Assembly: GCA_040877875.1 (NCBI GenBank)
Contig: JBBDNC010000148.1
Span: forward strand, 1 to 64,000
DNA from: JBBDNC01 sp040877875
GTDB taxonomy: Bacteria; Bacteroidota; Rhodothermia; Balneolales; Balneolaceae
Length of the DNA stretch: 64,000 nucleotides
Direction of reading: 5' to 3'
The position numbers were made by a program, and so were the translations under genes. The notes below the pieces were generated by a model. It made no database searches, was not told where the DNA came from, and saw nothing but the letters and a program-made list of their open reading frames with translations. Below are positions 1-9,144 of the stretch, in pieces (position 1 is the first letter of the stretch; each line of letters begins with the position of its first letter).

Positions 1-3
1 GAC

Positions 4-33
4 GACCTTCTCCGCCAGCTGGCGGAGAAGGTC
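4..33. repeat. Perfect 30-bp palindrome with TCCGCCAGCTGGCGGA core
   Basis: The 15-base arm gaccttctccgccag (4-18) is followed at once by its exact reverse complement (19-33). Shorter, imperfect versions of the core lie at 3504-3519 and 23626-23641, always between genes, so it looks like a dispersed intergenic palindrome rather than a gene-specific site. It lies 66 bases beyond the stop codon of the permease gene on the minus strand and could act as a transcript-end hairpin, but any T-tract would lie outside the window. Confidence 0.7.
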
Positions 34-79
34 CGGGGTGTGTTCGTGGATATAAGCCAGAAACGAATATAATGTCACA

Positions 80-97
80 CTGACACACTGATCACTG
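80..97. repeat. CTGACAYACTGATCAYTG short repeat, copy 1
   Basis: This 18-base stretch matches 48478-48495 at 16 of 18 positions. Both copies lie just downstream of the stop codon of a minus-strand gene, and the last codons of those genes run into the same TGATCAGT-type sequence. It looks like a low-complexity intergenic repeat. Confidence 0.5.
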
Positions 98-98
98 A

Positions 99-1811
99 TC
101 ACGGATTACTGTTTCCGTTGTTATTTCCTCTGGAGCGGTTCATAGAGCGGCTCAGAATGATGACCGGAATGATGCCTACAAGTATGATTGCCAGTGCAGC
201 TCCTGAGGATTCTGCCAGCCGTTCATCGGAAGCCAGTCGGTAAACCTGAACGGCCAGCGTATCAAAATTAAACGGACGGACGATCAGCGTTGCAGGCAAT
301 TCCTTGATAACATCGACAAACACAAGCATCATTGCAGCAAACAGGCTGCCGGACATCATCGGCATATGGACCTTGCGCAGGATTTTGTTGAACCGGTATC
401 CGAGTCCTTCGGCGGCTTCATCCATATTGGGCGTGATTTTCGAAAGGCTGGATTCAACCGTATTAAAGGAGACCGCCAGAAACCGGACAACATAGGCAAA
501 GATCAGTGCAACGATTGTACCGCTCAGGATTAATCCTGAGGATATACCGAAGGCATTTCTCATCCATCCATCCAGTGTATTATCAAACCAGCCGAAAGGA
601 ATAAGGAGTCCGACGGCAATGACCGATCCCGGTATGGCGTATCCCATCGATCCGATCCGGGTCGCTACGCGGGTAGTGAATGTCGGATTCAATCGTAAAC
701 CATACGCCATGACAAGAGCCGTTATCAAGGCTGTCAGACCTGCGATTCCCCCTACAAGAAGGGTATTCAACCCATACTGGAAAAATCGGGTATCCACAGC
801 CATATCAAAATGGCCAATCATCATTCTGAACAGTACGAATACAGGGAGGAGAAATCCCAGGAAAAGGGGGAGGGAACAAACAAGAGTTGTCCCCCATTTT
901 TTCCAGCCGTTCAATTCATATTGCGTGATATGCTTATAACGACTGCTCCCACTTTGTTTAAAGTTGATTTTGTTGCGCGACCACCGCTCGAGAAGGATCA
1001 GGATCAATACAAACAGGAGCAGGAACGCCGACAACTGGGCGGCAGCCGTCTGTTCACCTAACCCAAACCATGTTCTGTAAATTCCGGTCGTAAACGTCTG
1101 CACACCAAAATAATCGACGGTTCCGAAGTCATTGAGTGTCTCCATGAGTGCTAAAGCCATACCGGCTGCGATGGAAGGACGAGCAAGGGGAAGAGCAACT
1201 TTATAAAAACTCTGGAAAGGAGTACAGCCGAGACTCCGGCTGGCTTCAAGAAGGGAGACGGATTGTTCGAGGAATGCGGATCTTGAGAGCAGGTAAACAT
1301 ATGGATAGAAAACGAATGACATCATCAGGATGGCCCCTTCCAGTGACCGTATATTCGGGAACCAATAGTCCCCGACTCCCCAACTCATGGATTCCCGTAA
1401 CATCGTCTGTACCGGGCCTGTAAAAGAGAGAAAATCAGTATATGTATATGCCATGAGATAAGCGGGGACAGACATCGGTAGGATCAGCGCCCATTTAAAA
1501 ATCTTTTGCCCCGGAAATTGACACATGGTCACAAGCCAGGCCGTCCCGACTCCAATGATGAATACACCGGTTCCGACTCCCAACATAAGCCAGATGGAAT
1601 TTCGGATATAGCCGGGAAGGACGGTGGAAGCCAGGTGGGCCCATACATCTCCCGCCGGAATAAAAATATTTGCCACGACGGTGAGTACAGGAATGGAAAC
1701 AAGCAAAGCAATCACGATCGTAACAATATTCCACGTCCTGGAACCGGTTTTGGGATGTAGCCGGCTTTTAAACGTAGCCCTTTTTGTAAATTCGAGGAGG
1801 TTGCGGATCAT
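99..1811 (-). CDS. Iron(III)-type ABC transporter permease (FbpB-like, duplicated permease domain)
   Basis: Integral membrane permease of an ABC importer. At 570 residues it has the doubled length of FbpB/ThiP-type permeases: two fused six-helix halves rather than a homodimer. Each half carries an EAA loop that docks on the ATPase: EASRSLGCTPFQSFYKVALP in the first and EAAEGLGYRFNKILRKVHMP in the second. The family moves ferric iron, or less often thiamine or similar ligands, delivered by a periplasmic binding protein. No ATPase or binding-protein gene is in the window, so the substrate is an inference. It starts with ATG and lies 94 bases downstream of a flavoprotein gene on the same strand. 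The last residues are Asn/Gly-rich and run into a short intergenic repeat. Confidence 0.88.
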   Translation of the reverse strand: MIRNLLEFTKRATFKSRLHPKTGSRTWNIVTIVIALLVSIPVLTVVANIFIPAGDVWAHLASTVLPGYIRNSIWLMLGVGTGVFIIGVGTAWLVTMCQFPGQKIFKWALILPMSVPAYLMAYTYTDFLSFTGPVQTMLRESMSWGVGDYWFPNIRSLEGAILMMSFVFYPYVYLLSRSAFLEQSVSLLEASRSLGCTPFQSFYKVALPLARPSIAAGMALALMETLNDFGTVDYFGVQTFTTGIYRTWFGLGEQTAAAQLSAFLLLFVLILILLERWSRNKINFKQSGSSRYKHITQYELNGWKKWGTTLVCSLPLFLGFLLPVFVLFRMMIGHFDMAVDTRFFQYGLNTLLVGGIAGLTALITALVMAYGLRLNPTFTTRVATRIGSMGYAIPGSVIAVGLLIPFGWFDNTLDGWMRNAFGISSGLILSGTIVALIFAYVVRFLAVSFNTVESSLSKITPNMDEAAEGLGYRFNKILRKVHMPMMSGSLFAAMMLVFVDVIKELPATLIVRPFNFDTLAVQVYRLASDERLAESSGAALAIILVGIIPVIILSRSMNRSRGNNNGNSNP

Positions 1812-1905
1812 CTTTTGAACAGCTTGTATCCGGAAACCGGCAACCCGCCGGCCTGGGAAATTCTATTCTTTGCAGGGGCAAAAGGTACGGCTATTTCAAA
1901 GGGGA

Positions 1906-3372
1906 TCATAGATGAAATTGCCATTCGGACTTTGCAAGGCCAAACTCTTTCTTTAATACTGATTCGGCAGCGTGAAAACCACACATTCCATGAACCCCTC
2001 CCCCCGGCGGAGTGGAGGAAGAACAAAAGTATATTCCCTTCGTGGGAGTAGCGTACGGGTTGAGCCATGAAACCGGCCTGGAAAATAACTGTTTCAAGTC
2101 CTGAATTCCCCCGTTGATGTCCCCTCCGATATAATTCGGATTGTAAACTTCCAGATCCTGTGCAGTTTTTTTGCTTCTTGTTTCGATCACGTCCCGGAAT
2201 CCGGGGGCAAACCGTTCAATTTGACCTTCGATCGATTGAGTCATATCCCGATTCGAATTATTAGGTACATGACAATACGCCCAGAGCGTATGTTTGTCGT
2301 TCGGTGTCCGCGATTCGTCAAACAGGCTTTGTTGTGCCACCAGTACATAGGGTTTGTGCGGGTGACGGTTTTGGTAAATCATCTTTTCCGATTTGATGAT
2401 TTCATCAATCTTTCCGCCGAGATGTACGGTCCCGGCCTGTCGGCATCGGGAATCCCGCCAGGGGACGGGTTCGCTGAGGATATAATCGATTTTAAAAACT
2501 CCTGCCCCATACCGGTAACGATTCAGCTTTTTACGGTAAGAGTCCGGAAATGAGTCTCCAACGATTTTGTTTACCTGTTTCGGAGTAAGGTCAAACAGGA
2601 TAGCTGTTGTGTCGGGGAGACTCTCAAGGTGAGTGATTTTTACACCTGTCTCTATTTCTCCCCCCAATTGTCTGAAATACCCGGCCAGGGCATCCGCTAT
2701 AGATTGCGACCCTCTTCGGGGCAGCGGCCACCCTGCGGCATGGGCGGCAGCCCCGAGAACCAGTCCGATCGCCGAGGTGGCCGGTTTGTCAAGGGGCATG
2801 ATACTGTGAGCGGCCAACCCTCCGAATAAGGCCCGGCCCGGGATTTTTTTAAATTTTCGGTTGGCCAGATTTTCAGCCGATTGAAGGGCATTGAGTCCGA
2901 AAAAGGCCATTTGAAAAGGATGCGAGGGAATTCTTAACGGCGACAAGATATCTTTGGACATCCCTTCCCAATGAGTACTGAGGGAATTCATTAATTTCAG
3001 GTAAACCTTAAAATCTTCTCCGAGCTCTTCCTCCATCTTCTGAATATCCCGGTGCAGAATCACCGATGGTGCATCGTCGAGTGGATGGGCCAGGGGATAG
3101 GGGGGATGGATCCATTCGAGTCCGTATCGGGCCAGGGGTAATTGCCTGAAAAAAGGAGAAGAGAGCGCCATGGGATGAATCGCTGAACAGATATCATGAC
3201 GGAAACCAGGTTCTGTCAGTTCCAGGGTTCGTGTTCCGCCCCCTATAGTGGATTCACCTTCGAATATCTTGACGGACAATCCTTCAAGAGCTAACCTGAT
3301 GGCGGCAGCCAGTCCGTTCGGGCCTGAACCGACAACAATAGCATCATAACGGTTCTTCAGGGAGCTACTCAT
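1906..3372 (-). CDS. FAD-dependent oxidoreductase, phytoene-desaturase-like (PYROXD2 type)
   Basis: Amine-oxidase/phytoene-desaturase superfamily flavoprotein. A dinucleotide-binding motif lies at the N terminus (DAIVVGSGPNGLAAAIRLA), followed by the acidic FEGESTIGGGTRT region of the second FAD half-site; near the C terminus GGGVHGMCGFHAA matches the usual FAD-contacting end motif. About 488 residues is normal for the family. No carotenoid genes (crtB, crtY) are adjacent, and the sequence looks closer to the poorly characterised PYROXD2-like branch than to true CrtI, so the substrate is unknown. I chose the ATG at 3372, 11 residues before the FAD motif; an in-frame GTG at 3411 would add a 13-residue extension unlike the family. 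Confidence 0.8.
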   Translation of the reverse strand: MSSSLKNRYDAIVVGSGPNGLAAAIRLALEGLSVKIFEGESTIGGGTRTLELTEPGFRHDICSAIHPMALSSPFFRQLPLARYGLEWIHPPYPLAHPLDDAPSVILHRDIQKMEEELGEDFKVYLKLMNSLSTHWEGMSKDILSPLRIPSHPFQMAFFGLNALQSAENLANRKFKKIPGRALFGGLAAHSIMPLDKPATSAIGLVLGAAAHAAGWPLPRRGSQSIADALAGYFRQLGGEIETGVKITHLESLPDTTAILFDLTPKQVNKIVGDSFPDSYRKKLNRYRYGAGVFKIDYILSEPVPWRDSRCRQAGTVHLGGKIDEIIKSEKMIYQNRHPHKPYVLVAQQSLFDESRTPNDKHTLWAYCHVPNNSNRDMTQSIEGQIERFAPGFRDVIETRSKKTAQDLEVYNPNYIGGDINGGIQDLKQLFSRPVSWLNPYATPTKGIYFCSSSTPPGGGVHGMCGFHAAESVLKKEFGLAKSEWQFHL

Positions 3373-3503
3373 TTTTCGGGTATATTTTGATAGAAGGCTT
3401 TGCAAAATCACTGCGTGTTCAAAAAATGAGCGTCTTTTTGCCCAATTTCCACATTATCGGGATTTTAAAATCCTCACATATGCATAATATGCTGTGGTAT
3501 TAA

Positions 3504-3519
3504 TCCGCCGGCTGGCGGA
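3504..3519. repeat. TCCGCCGGCTGGCGGA imperfect palindrome, dispersed repeat copy
   Basis: Sixteen bases that differ from the core at 11-26 by one base. About 90 bases downstream lie GAATTAA repeats. It is an intergenic copy of the repeat family also seen at 4-33 and, more decayed, at 23626-23641. Confidence 0.55.
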
Positions 3520-3893
3520 CAGGCTTTGAACTTGAACAAAAATCTTGGTTTTGTAAAACCTTCTGATAGTTTGTGATTCGCCCGCTGGAAAAGCAGGAGG
3601 GAAAAATTAAGAATTAAAAGTAAAGAATTAAGAATTAATAATAATTGTTCCTCGACTGGAGTCTTTGTTGTTTGAAGCCGTCAGCCTTGTGATTCCCATA
3701 TCTTGCCGGTTCTTCTTTCTGAGTAACCTTTTTTTGTATAAAATGCGGGAGTTACCGGGAAGATATCGGATCTATCTATTCGATTTTATTGTTTAATAGA
3801 TCGAAATAATCAAATGATTGGCTATATCGTTAGAAATATCGATTGTTAAGAATCGGGTTCTGAGTAAATTCTTCTTTATTATCTGGGTAGTAG

Positions 3894-3925
3894 TTTATGT
3901 GGTTGGCCAAAAATGGTTACATTTG
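3894..3925 (+). promoter_or_regulatory. Candidate Bacteroidota-type promoter for the BFN-UVR/bshC genes
   Basis: TACATTTG (3918-3925) fits the TAnnTTTG -7 box, and TTTA (3894-3897) sits 20 bases upstream where TTTG is expected. Transcription would start near 3932, giving a leader of about 30 bases before the TTG start codon. One mismatch in the -33 box; position and spacing are the support. Confidence 0.4.
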
Positions 3926-3962
3926 AATGTATAAAAAATGTGAATGAAACGAGGTATAGACG

Positions 3963-4538
3963 TTGAGCAAAGTTAAAATGGAAATACTGGGGCTTTCGAC
4001 CAGTCCAAGCAGTGGGGGGGCTTATGCGTTAATCTTGAATGAGACAGATGGAAATCGCCGTCTTCCGATTATCATAGGTACTTTCGAAGCCCAGGCAATT
4101 GCATTGGAGCTTGAGAGTATCAAACCCCCGAGACCTATGACTCATGATTTGTTAAAAAACATTGTTCTGAGTTTCGATTCTTCAGTAGCTGAGATTTATA
4201 TCAATGATTTGAGTGAAGGGACTTTCTTTGCTCAGATTATCTATGATCGAAATGGCAAAAAAGTTGAACTCGATGCCCGTCCAAGTGATGCAATCGCTCT
4301 GGCAATTCGTTTTGGTGCCCCCATTCATGTAGCGAAAAAGGTACTTGATGAAGCGGGAATCGTCTCTGAAGAATCGGGTGAGCAGGGAACTCCTGCTCAG
4401 GCGAGTGAGGTAACTGAAACGAAGACTGAAATGACAAAACTGGAAAAGCTTGAAAAAGAACTTCAGACAGCGATTGAAACCGAAAATTATGAAAAGGCAG
4501 CAAAAATTCGGGATCAAATTCAAAAATTGAAAAGCTGA
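3963..4538 (+). CDS. Bifunctional-nuclease (BFN/DUF151) domain protein with C-terminal UVR motif
   Basis: Residues 1 to about 130 form a BFN/DUF151 domain (LPIIIGTFEAQAIALELE; LDARPSDAIALAIRFGAPI), the fold of plant and bacterial bifunctional nucleases. Residues about 158-190 form a UvrB/UvrC-type UVR helical hairpin (LEKELQTAIETENYEKAAKI), an interaction module also found in UvrB, UvrC and McsA. An acidic, Thr/Glu-rich linker joins them. The exact cellular role of this architecture is unknown to me; a nucleic-acid or stress function is an inference. Start is TTG at 3963 with a GAGG about 10 bases upstream (acgaggtatagacg), one of the better ribosome sites in this window. bshC begins 5 bases after the stop. 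Confidence 0.85.
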   Translation: MSKVKMEILGLSTSPSSGGAYALILNETDGNRRLPIIIGTFEAQAIALELESIKPPRPMTHDLLKNIVLSFDSSVAEIYINDLSEGTFFAQIIYDRNGKKVELDARPSDAIALAIRFGAPIHVAKKVLDEAGIVSEESGEQGTPAQASEVTETKTEMTKLEKLEKELQTAIETENYEKAAKIRDQIQKLKS

Positions 4539-4543
4539 CTGAC

Positions 4544-6160
4544 GTGGATTGCAAACCTTACCCTTTTGAAAAGCTGCCTTTTTCTCAGCTATTTCATGAT
4601 TACATTCATCAAAGTGACTCCCTCTCATCTTTTTTTCCGGCTCACCCGTTTGACGAGGCGTCGGCCGCTTCTCATGCAAACAGCCATGAATTTACTGGGG
4701 ACAGGGATGAAACGGCTGATTTGTTATTGAATTTAAATCAGGCATTCGGAGCCGGTAAAGCGACTCTTGATCAGATTGAAAAATTAAGATCCGGCAATTC
4801 CCTTGCTGTGGTGACAGGCCAGCAGTTGACCATTTACGGCGGCCCCCTCTTTACGATCTATAAGACTTTGACGGCTATTATTTATGCGCGAAGATGGGAA
4901 GAAAAACTTGACAGGCCCGTAGTTCCGGTGTTCTGGATGGCAGATGAAGATCACGATTTTGAGGAAGTTTCCAGGCTGGGAATATTGACGGACCGGGTCT
5001 ACCAGGAACTGCAAATGGAAAACGGGCAGGATCATTCCCTGCCAGCCGGGCGGTATCAATTGGGAAAAGAGTTTGCGGGGGTTCGGAAACAATTGAGGGA
5101 GCTGCTGCCTGATTCTGATTTTTCGGACTCCCTGTTCGAATCCCTTGATCGGCATTACCAAGATAAACGTACGCTGCAGGACGCCTTCGGGGGTTGGATG
5201 ATGGAACTTTTCGGCAAATACGGGTTGATACTTGCCGGCAGCGATGATCCGGAAATTAAAAAGAGGACCCTCCGGCCGCTTTTAAAGGCGACCGAAAACC
5301 ATCAGGAGGTTATGGAACTTCTGGATGTGCAAAGTAAAAAACTTGAAGGAAATGGTTTCCACCGTCAGGCAAGAGTTCAATCTTCCAATATTTTCTATAT
5401 CGATGAGAAACAAAGACGGCAAAAGCTGGTATTTGAAGATTCATCCTGGTATTCCGGAAATGGACATCGCTGGAGTACCGATGAATTGACACGGAATATT
5501 GAATCCACTCCTGAACAGTTTTCACCGAATGTCTTTTTGCGTCCTCTCATGCAGGATCATCTGTTACCCACACTGGCTTATGTGGCCGGACCGGGTGAAA
5601 CAGCGTACTATGCCCAAATGAAGCCGTTATACGAGAATATGGAGCAGAGAATGCCGATGATCTTGCCCCGATTCAGTTTAACATTGATTGAACCTGCGAT
5701 CCAACGGGTGATGAAAAAGCTGCCCTTTGAACTCTCGGACTATGCCAGGCGAATTGAAGATCTTGAATCCGGCTATATTGAGAAGATTGACAGGATGGAT
5801 GTGGAAGAGGTCTTCGCTGATTGGAAAAATCAGGTTCATTCCATTACCCGGGAAAAAACAGATGAGATCGGACAAGTCGATCCAACGCTGAAAGCCTCGG
5901 TCGACAAAGCCGGTACGATTTTTGAGAACGAACTGAATAAATTAAAGGGAAAGGTCTATCGTGCGATCAAAAAAGACGAGGAAATTCAGCTCAACAGAAT
6001 CCGGCGGATCCGGCACAACCTGTTTCCGGACAGCAAGTTGCAGGAAAGACAGGTAGCATTTATCTGTTATATGAATAAATATGGGCCCGATGTATGGGAC
6101 AGGCTGTTCCAATGTCTGGAAAACCACGTTCCGGACACACATATAATTGTAGACCTGTAG
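4544..6160 (+). CDS. bshC: Bacillithiol synthase BshC (putative cysteine-adding enzyme)
   Basis: Matches the BshC family over its full length (538 residues). Recognisable stretches are AVVTGQQLTIYGGPLFTIYKT and VPVFWMADEDHDFEEV in the first half and the helical, charged C-terminal coiled-coil region. BshC joins cysteine to glucosaminyl-malate in the last step of bacillithiol synthesis, the low-molecular-weight thiol of Firmicutes and many Bacteroidota-group bacteria. bshA and bshB are not in this window, so the pathway genes are dispersed. The start is GTG at 4544, only 5 bases after the BFN-UVR gene, suggesting co-transcription and translational coupling; no strong Shine-Dalgarno is visible. 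Confidence 0.92.
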   Translation: MDCKPYPFEKLPFSQLFHDYIHQSDSLSSFFPAHPFDEASAASHANSHEFTGDRDETADLLLNLNQAFGAGKATLDQIEKLRSGNSLAVVTGQQLTIYGGPLFTIYKTLTAIIYARRWEEKLDRPVVPVFWMADEDHDFEEVSRLGILTDRVYQELQMENGQDHSLPAGRYQLGKEFAGVRKQLRELLPDSDFSDSLFESLDRHYQDKRTLQDAFGGWMMELFGKYGLILAGSDDPEIKKRTLRPLLKATENHQEVMELLDVQSKKLEGNGFHRQARVQSSNIFYIDEKQRRQKLVFEDSSWYSGNGHRWSTDELTRNIESTPEQFSPNVFLRPLMQDHLLPTLAYVAGPGETAYYAQMKPLYENMEQRMPMILPRFSLTLIEPAIQRVMKKLPFELSDYARRIEDLESGYIEKIDRMDVEEVFADWKNQVHSITREKTDEIGQVDPTLKASVDKAGTIFENELNKLKGKVYRAIKKDEEIQLNRIRRIRHNLFPDSKLQERQVAFICYMNKYGPDVWDRLFQCLENHVPDTHIIVDL

Positions 6161-6274
6161 AAATTCAGGCAGGGATCAACATGCACCCTTCTCGTTCCGG
6201 GGGTTTTAAATGATGACTGGGTACAGAACCGGTAAAACATGAAAAGTGTATTTGCAAGCCTTTGAGATTGTAGA

Positions 6275-6844
6275 ATGAAAAAACAGCAGGAGAAAAAACA
6301 GATCCGAAGCCAATATCTTCAACGACGAGCCTCTTTTTCAGAGCAACAGGTCACAATGAAGAGCAGGGCTGTTCTGGAACATCTTAAATCGTTTGAACCC
6401 ATCGGCAGGGTTGTGTTTATTCATTGTTATCTATCAATTGCAGACCGTGGAGAGATTGATACATTCGATGTGATCGGGTGGCTTTTAACAGAGAATAAAA
6501 AAGTAGCTGTTCCCAAATCCGACTTCAAGACGAAAAATATGCAGCATTATTTAATTTCCAATCTTGAGTCTCTGACAAAAAATCATTTGGGAATTCCGGA
6601 GCCTGCCGGTGGAGTTGAAATTTCGGATGATCAACTCGATCTGATAATTGTTCCGATGGTGGCTGCGGATTCCAACAAGAACCGACTGGGATATGGAGAG
6701 GGTTTTTACGATCGTTTCCTGGCCAGGACAAATGCCGTCAAGATTGGATTGGTCTATGAGAATTGCCTCATGGAAGACCCGTTGCCGGTTGAAGAATTTG
6801 ATATTTCCATGGATTATCTTGTTACGGAAAAAAGAATCTTGTAG
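6275..6844 (+). CDS. 5-formyltetrahydrofolate cyclo-ligase
   Basis: ATP-dependent enzyme that recycles 5-formyl-THF to 5,10-methenyl-THF in one-carbon metabolism; cytosolic. The family signature near the C terminus is clear: NRLGYGEGFYDRFLA at about residues 133-147, the phosphate/ATP and folate-binding loop. The N terminus has the usual basic KKQIRSQYLQRR helix. Length 189 is normal. It follows bshC after 114 bases on the same strand. The E. coli homologue is YgfA (MTHFS in mammals). Confidence 0.9.
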   Translation: MKKQQEKKQIRSQYLQRRASFSEQQVTMKSRAVLEHLKSFEPIGRVVFIHCYLSIADRGEIDTFDVIGWLLTENKKVAVPKSDFKTKNMQHYLISNLESLTKNHLGIPEPAGGVEISDDQLDLIIVPMVAADSNKNRLGYGEGFYDRFLARTNAVKIGLVYENCLMEDPLPVEEFDISMDYLVTEKRIL

Positions 6845-7007
6845 AAGAGAGAAGGCTGGATCCGCCGGTGGATAAAATGAGTGGAATATGGAGGGATTCA
6901 GGGAGTTCGGATGATCCGGCTAATTCTCTGTAACGGGGTTTTCAAAATAAATATAATTGAAACATGAGGATGAGGTGTCCGTATGAATTTATCGGAGGCA
7001 AAAAACT

Positions 7008-7757
7008 ATGGCTGAAAAAACACAACAGTACACAACAGGCAATGCGAATTTCGATTTTGAAGACCATGAACTGAGGGAAACCATGCGGGAGTACCTTCAG
7101 GAGGAAAATAAAAACAGTTCGAATATCTGGAACTTTTCAACGATCGCCGGACTGGTCATGGTATTTATTGCAATGAGCTTCATGGCCCAATTCGTTCTTT
7201 CCAACACCCTGGGGATTACAACCCTGGGATCAGATTTTTCCTACATTCTAAATATTTTACCGGTTATCGGGGGAGTCCTGCTTGTTCTGGTCGGTTTCGG
7301 ATTGGTTTCCAGTGAGCGCCGCAAGAAGAAAAAAAATATTCAAATGGGAAAAAGCGAAACCGGAAGCCGCTCTTCATCATCTTCATCCGGCTCGGAAGAC
7401 TCTTCCCGGTCTGCCCCGCATACGTCCGCAGAATCGTCTCATACGAGAAACAGGGATCGTCTTGATGATTATCTTTATTCTGATTACTCCAAGCAAAAGA
7501 AAAAGTATTCTTCGGAGAGGGTGGATAGTTATGCCATGCAGCAAAATAAAAAACTATTCAGATCCCGGACTGATAAAAAATGGGCGGGGGTTTGCGGAGG
7601 ACTTGCAAAATATTTCGGGATCAGCCCTACGGCGGTAAGACTGGTGTTTGTATTGGCGACTCTGTTGGGGTATGGCAGTTTTATTCTTGTCTATATTGCG
7701 ATGGGGATTGTTGTACCGAAAGAACCTGTAGACAGAATGGAACTTTCTGATTTTTGA
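7008..7757 (+). CDS. Membrane protein with C-terminal PspC domain
   Basis: 249 residues. Two predicted membrane helices lie at about 47-67 and 82-101, then a polar Ser-rich linker (about 120-180), then a PspC domain at about 183-245 beginning RSRTDKKWAGVCGGLAKYFG and ending in a third hydrophobic segment. PspC domains occur in the phage-shock-protein system and in many envelope proteins; no pspA or pspB is nearby, so a phage-shock role is not shown. The start ATG has GGAGG 11 bases upstream (tcggaggcaaaaaact). It sits between folate metabolism and tmk. Confidence 0.82.
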   Translation: MAEKTQQYTTGNANFDFEDHELRETMREYLQEENKNSSNIWNFSTIAGLVMVFIAMSFMAQFVLSNTLGITTLGSDFSYILNILPVIGGVLLVLVGFGLVSSERRKKKKNIQMGKSETGSRSSSSSSGSEDSSRSAPHTSAESSHTRNRDRLDDYLYSDYSKQKKKYSSERVDSYAMQQNKKLFRSRTDKKWAGVCGGLAKYFGISPTAVRLVFVLATLLGYGSFILVYIAMGIVVPKEPVDRMELSDF

Positions 7758-7813
7758 TTTTTGCGTATACTTCAGGTGTTGACAATCAATAACCCTCATT
7801 AATCCTGCCTGTT

Positions 7814-8419
7814 GTGCTCATTACATTTGAAGGTATAGACGGATGCGGAAAATCTACACAAATCGAACTTTTAAATTCGTGGCTGGGAGACAGGAACGTT
7901 TCCTGCAGGATATTTCGTGAACCCGGAGGGGTGGCCCTTTCTGAAAACATCCGCTCCCTGCTTCTTGCAACCAGGGAGGAGATGGACCCGGTAACGGAAC
8001 TTTTGCTTTTTTCTGCAGCCCGCTCTCAGTTGATTGCAGAGAAAGTTCTTCCTCTTCTTGATCAGAATGTGATGGTTATTCTGGATCGTTTTTTTGATTC
8101 GACAACCGCTTATCAGGGATACGGTCGGGAATCTGCTTCAATTCGCCAAATTGAAATGTTAAATCAATTGGCCGGACACCATTTGGTACCTGACATCACT
8201 TTTTATCTGAAAATCAGCTATAAAGAAGCCCGAAAACGTACGGAAGGAAATGAGCCGGACAGGATGGAACGCTCCGGTGAGAATTTTTTCGAAAAAGTGA
8301 TTCGGGGTTTTGATCAACTGGCAAGAGAACAATCCAGAATTCATACTCTTGACGCTACTCAACATCCGGATGATATTCACCGGAAAATTATAGATTTGTT
8401 GAAAAACCGGCTCTCCTGA
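7814..8419 (+). CDS. tmk: Thymidylate kinase (dTMP kinase)
   Basis: Phosphorylates dTMP to dTDP for DNA synthesis. The P-loop FEGIDGCGKST lies at residues 5-15, the DR(F/Y) substrate motif at DRFFDSTTAYQGYGR (about 93-107), followed by the lid region. Length 201 is typical. The start is GTG at 7814, immediately before the first beta strand; no upstream in-frame ATG is plausible. It follows the PspC gene by 56 bases. Confidence 0.95.
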   Translation: MLITFEGIDGCGKSTQIELLNSWLGDRNVSCRIFREPGGVALSENIRSLLLATREEMDPVTELLLFSAARSQLIAEKVLPLLDQNVMVILDRFFDSTTAYQGYGRESASIRQIEMLNQLAGHHLVPDITFYLKISYKEARKRTEGNEPDRMERSGENFFEKVIRGFDQLAREQSRIHTLDATQHPDDIHRKIIDLLKNRLS

Positions 8420-8642
8420 AGATTTTTTTCCGTCTTAGCTCATCCCGTTTGAATCGTGAACGGCTTCTCACAGATTCACTGCATTAAATCGAAAGAATAA
8501 AATTTTTGTCGTTCAATCAATTGATGCTTAATCAAAATATGCGTAAATTTATAGCATTGTGGATGAGTCCTACCCAGTTCAGATTCTATTCACATACTTT
8601 ATCAAATCAAACCTTTCATACCCGAAGTACAAAACAGATACT

Positions 8643-9122
8643 ATGGCGCACGAAAGAATCGAAGTAGACTTGCCTTTAGCTAAAGTTTATGAGTTGCTTT
8701 GCAATCCGGTACACTTTCCTAAATTTCTGGAGCGCATTGATAACGTAGAAAAAGTTAACTCACAAACTTTTGAATATATAACTGATATAGGTGGAGAGGA
8801 ATTTAAATGGACAACCAATCTCATTGATAACCTCCGTAACACTCGTTTTGCCTGGATTACCATTAATGGTAATTTGAATCAAACCGGTACCATTCGTTTT
8901 ACCCCATTGGATAACGGTGAACGTACACGGGTAGATATCTCACTGGATTATCGAACCTTTTTCGGAGAACCAGGGGAGGAATTGGCAAAGTTTATTGAAG
9001 ATCTGCCGGCTCAATTAAAAAAGGATCTTGCCAAATTCAAGGAATTGGCAGAGTCTGATACCTTTAAGGAAGCCGGATCTGATGAGGAGAAAGCTTCAGA
9101 AGAAAGCGAAGTAACGGTTTAA
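8643..9122 (+). CDS. SRPBCC-family (START-like) protein
   Basis: About 159 residues forming a single SRPBCC/polyketide-cyclase-like fold: IEVDLPLAKVYELLCNPVHFPKFLERI at the start is the typical opening strand-helix, followed by alternating strands (FEYITDIGGEEFKWTT) and a long C-terminal helix. The fold binds hydrophobic ligands, but no ligand can be read from the sequence. The acidic tail is disordered. I chose ATG 8643; the GTG at 8559 would add 28 residues with no family similarity. An intrinsic terminator follows 22 bases after the stop. Confidence 0.75.
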   Translation: MAHERIEVDLPLAKVYELLCNPVHFPKFLERIDNVEKVNSQTFEYITDIGGEEFKWTTNLIDNLRNTRFAWITINGNLNQTGTIRFTPLDNGERTRVDISLDYRTFFGEPGEELAKFIEDLPAQLKKDLAKFKELAESDTFKEAGSDEEKASEESEVTV

Positions 9123-9144
9123 ATCAGTTTACGGATCATCTTCT

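Larger units (their letters stand above)
3373..3962. other. 590-base intergenic region with repeats and a promoter candidate
   Basis: Divergent spacer between the flavoprotein gene (minus) and the BFN-UVR gene (plus). It holds an imperfect copy of the TCCGCC-GGCGGA palindrome at 3504-3519, a run of GAATTAA-type repeats at about 3605-3650, and a promoter-like pair of boxes near 3894-3925. I see no convincing open reading frame, tRNA or riboswitch. Confidence 0.6.

Noticed and set aside
4..33. Palindrome as the terminator of the permease gene
   Set aside because: The hairpin is strong, but the bases that would form the T-tract lie outside the window, so I kept it as a repeat.
3373..3411. In-frame GTG upstream of the phytoene-desaturase-like gene
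   Set aside because: It would add 13 residues before an ATG that already places the FAD motif at the usual distance from the N terminus.
8559..8642. GTG-started 28-codon extension of the SRPBCC gene
   Set aside because: The extra residues have no family resemblance; ATG 8643 begins right at the first domain strand.
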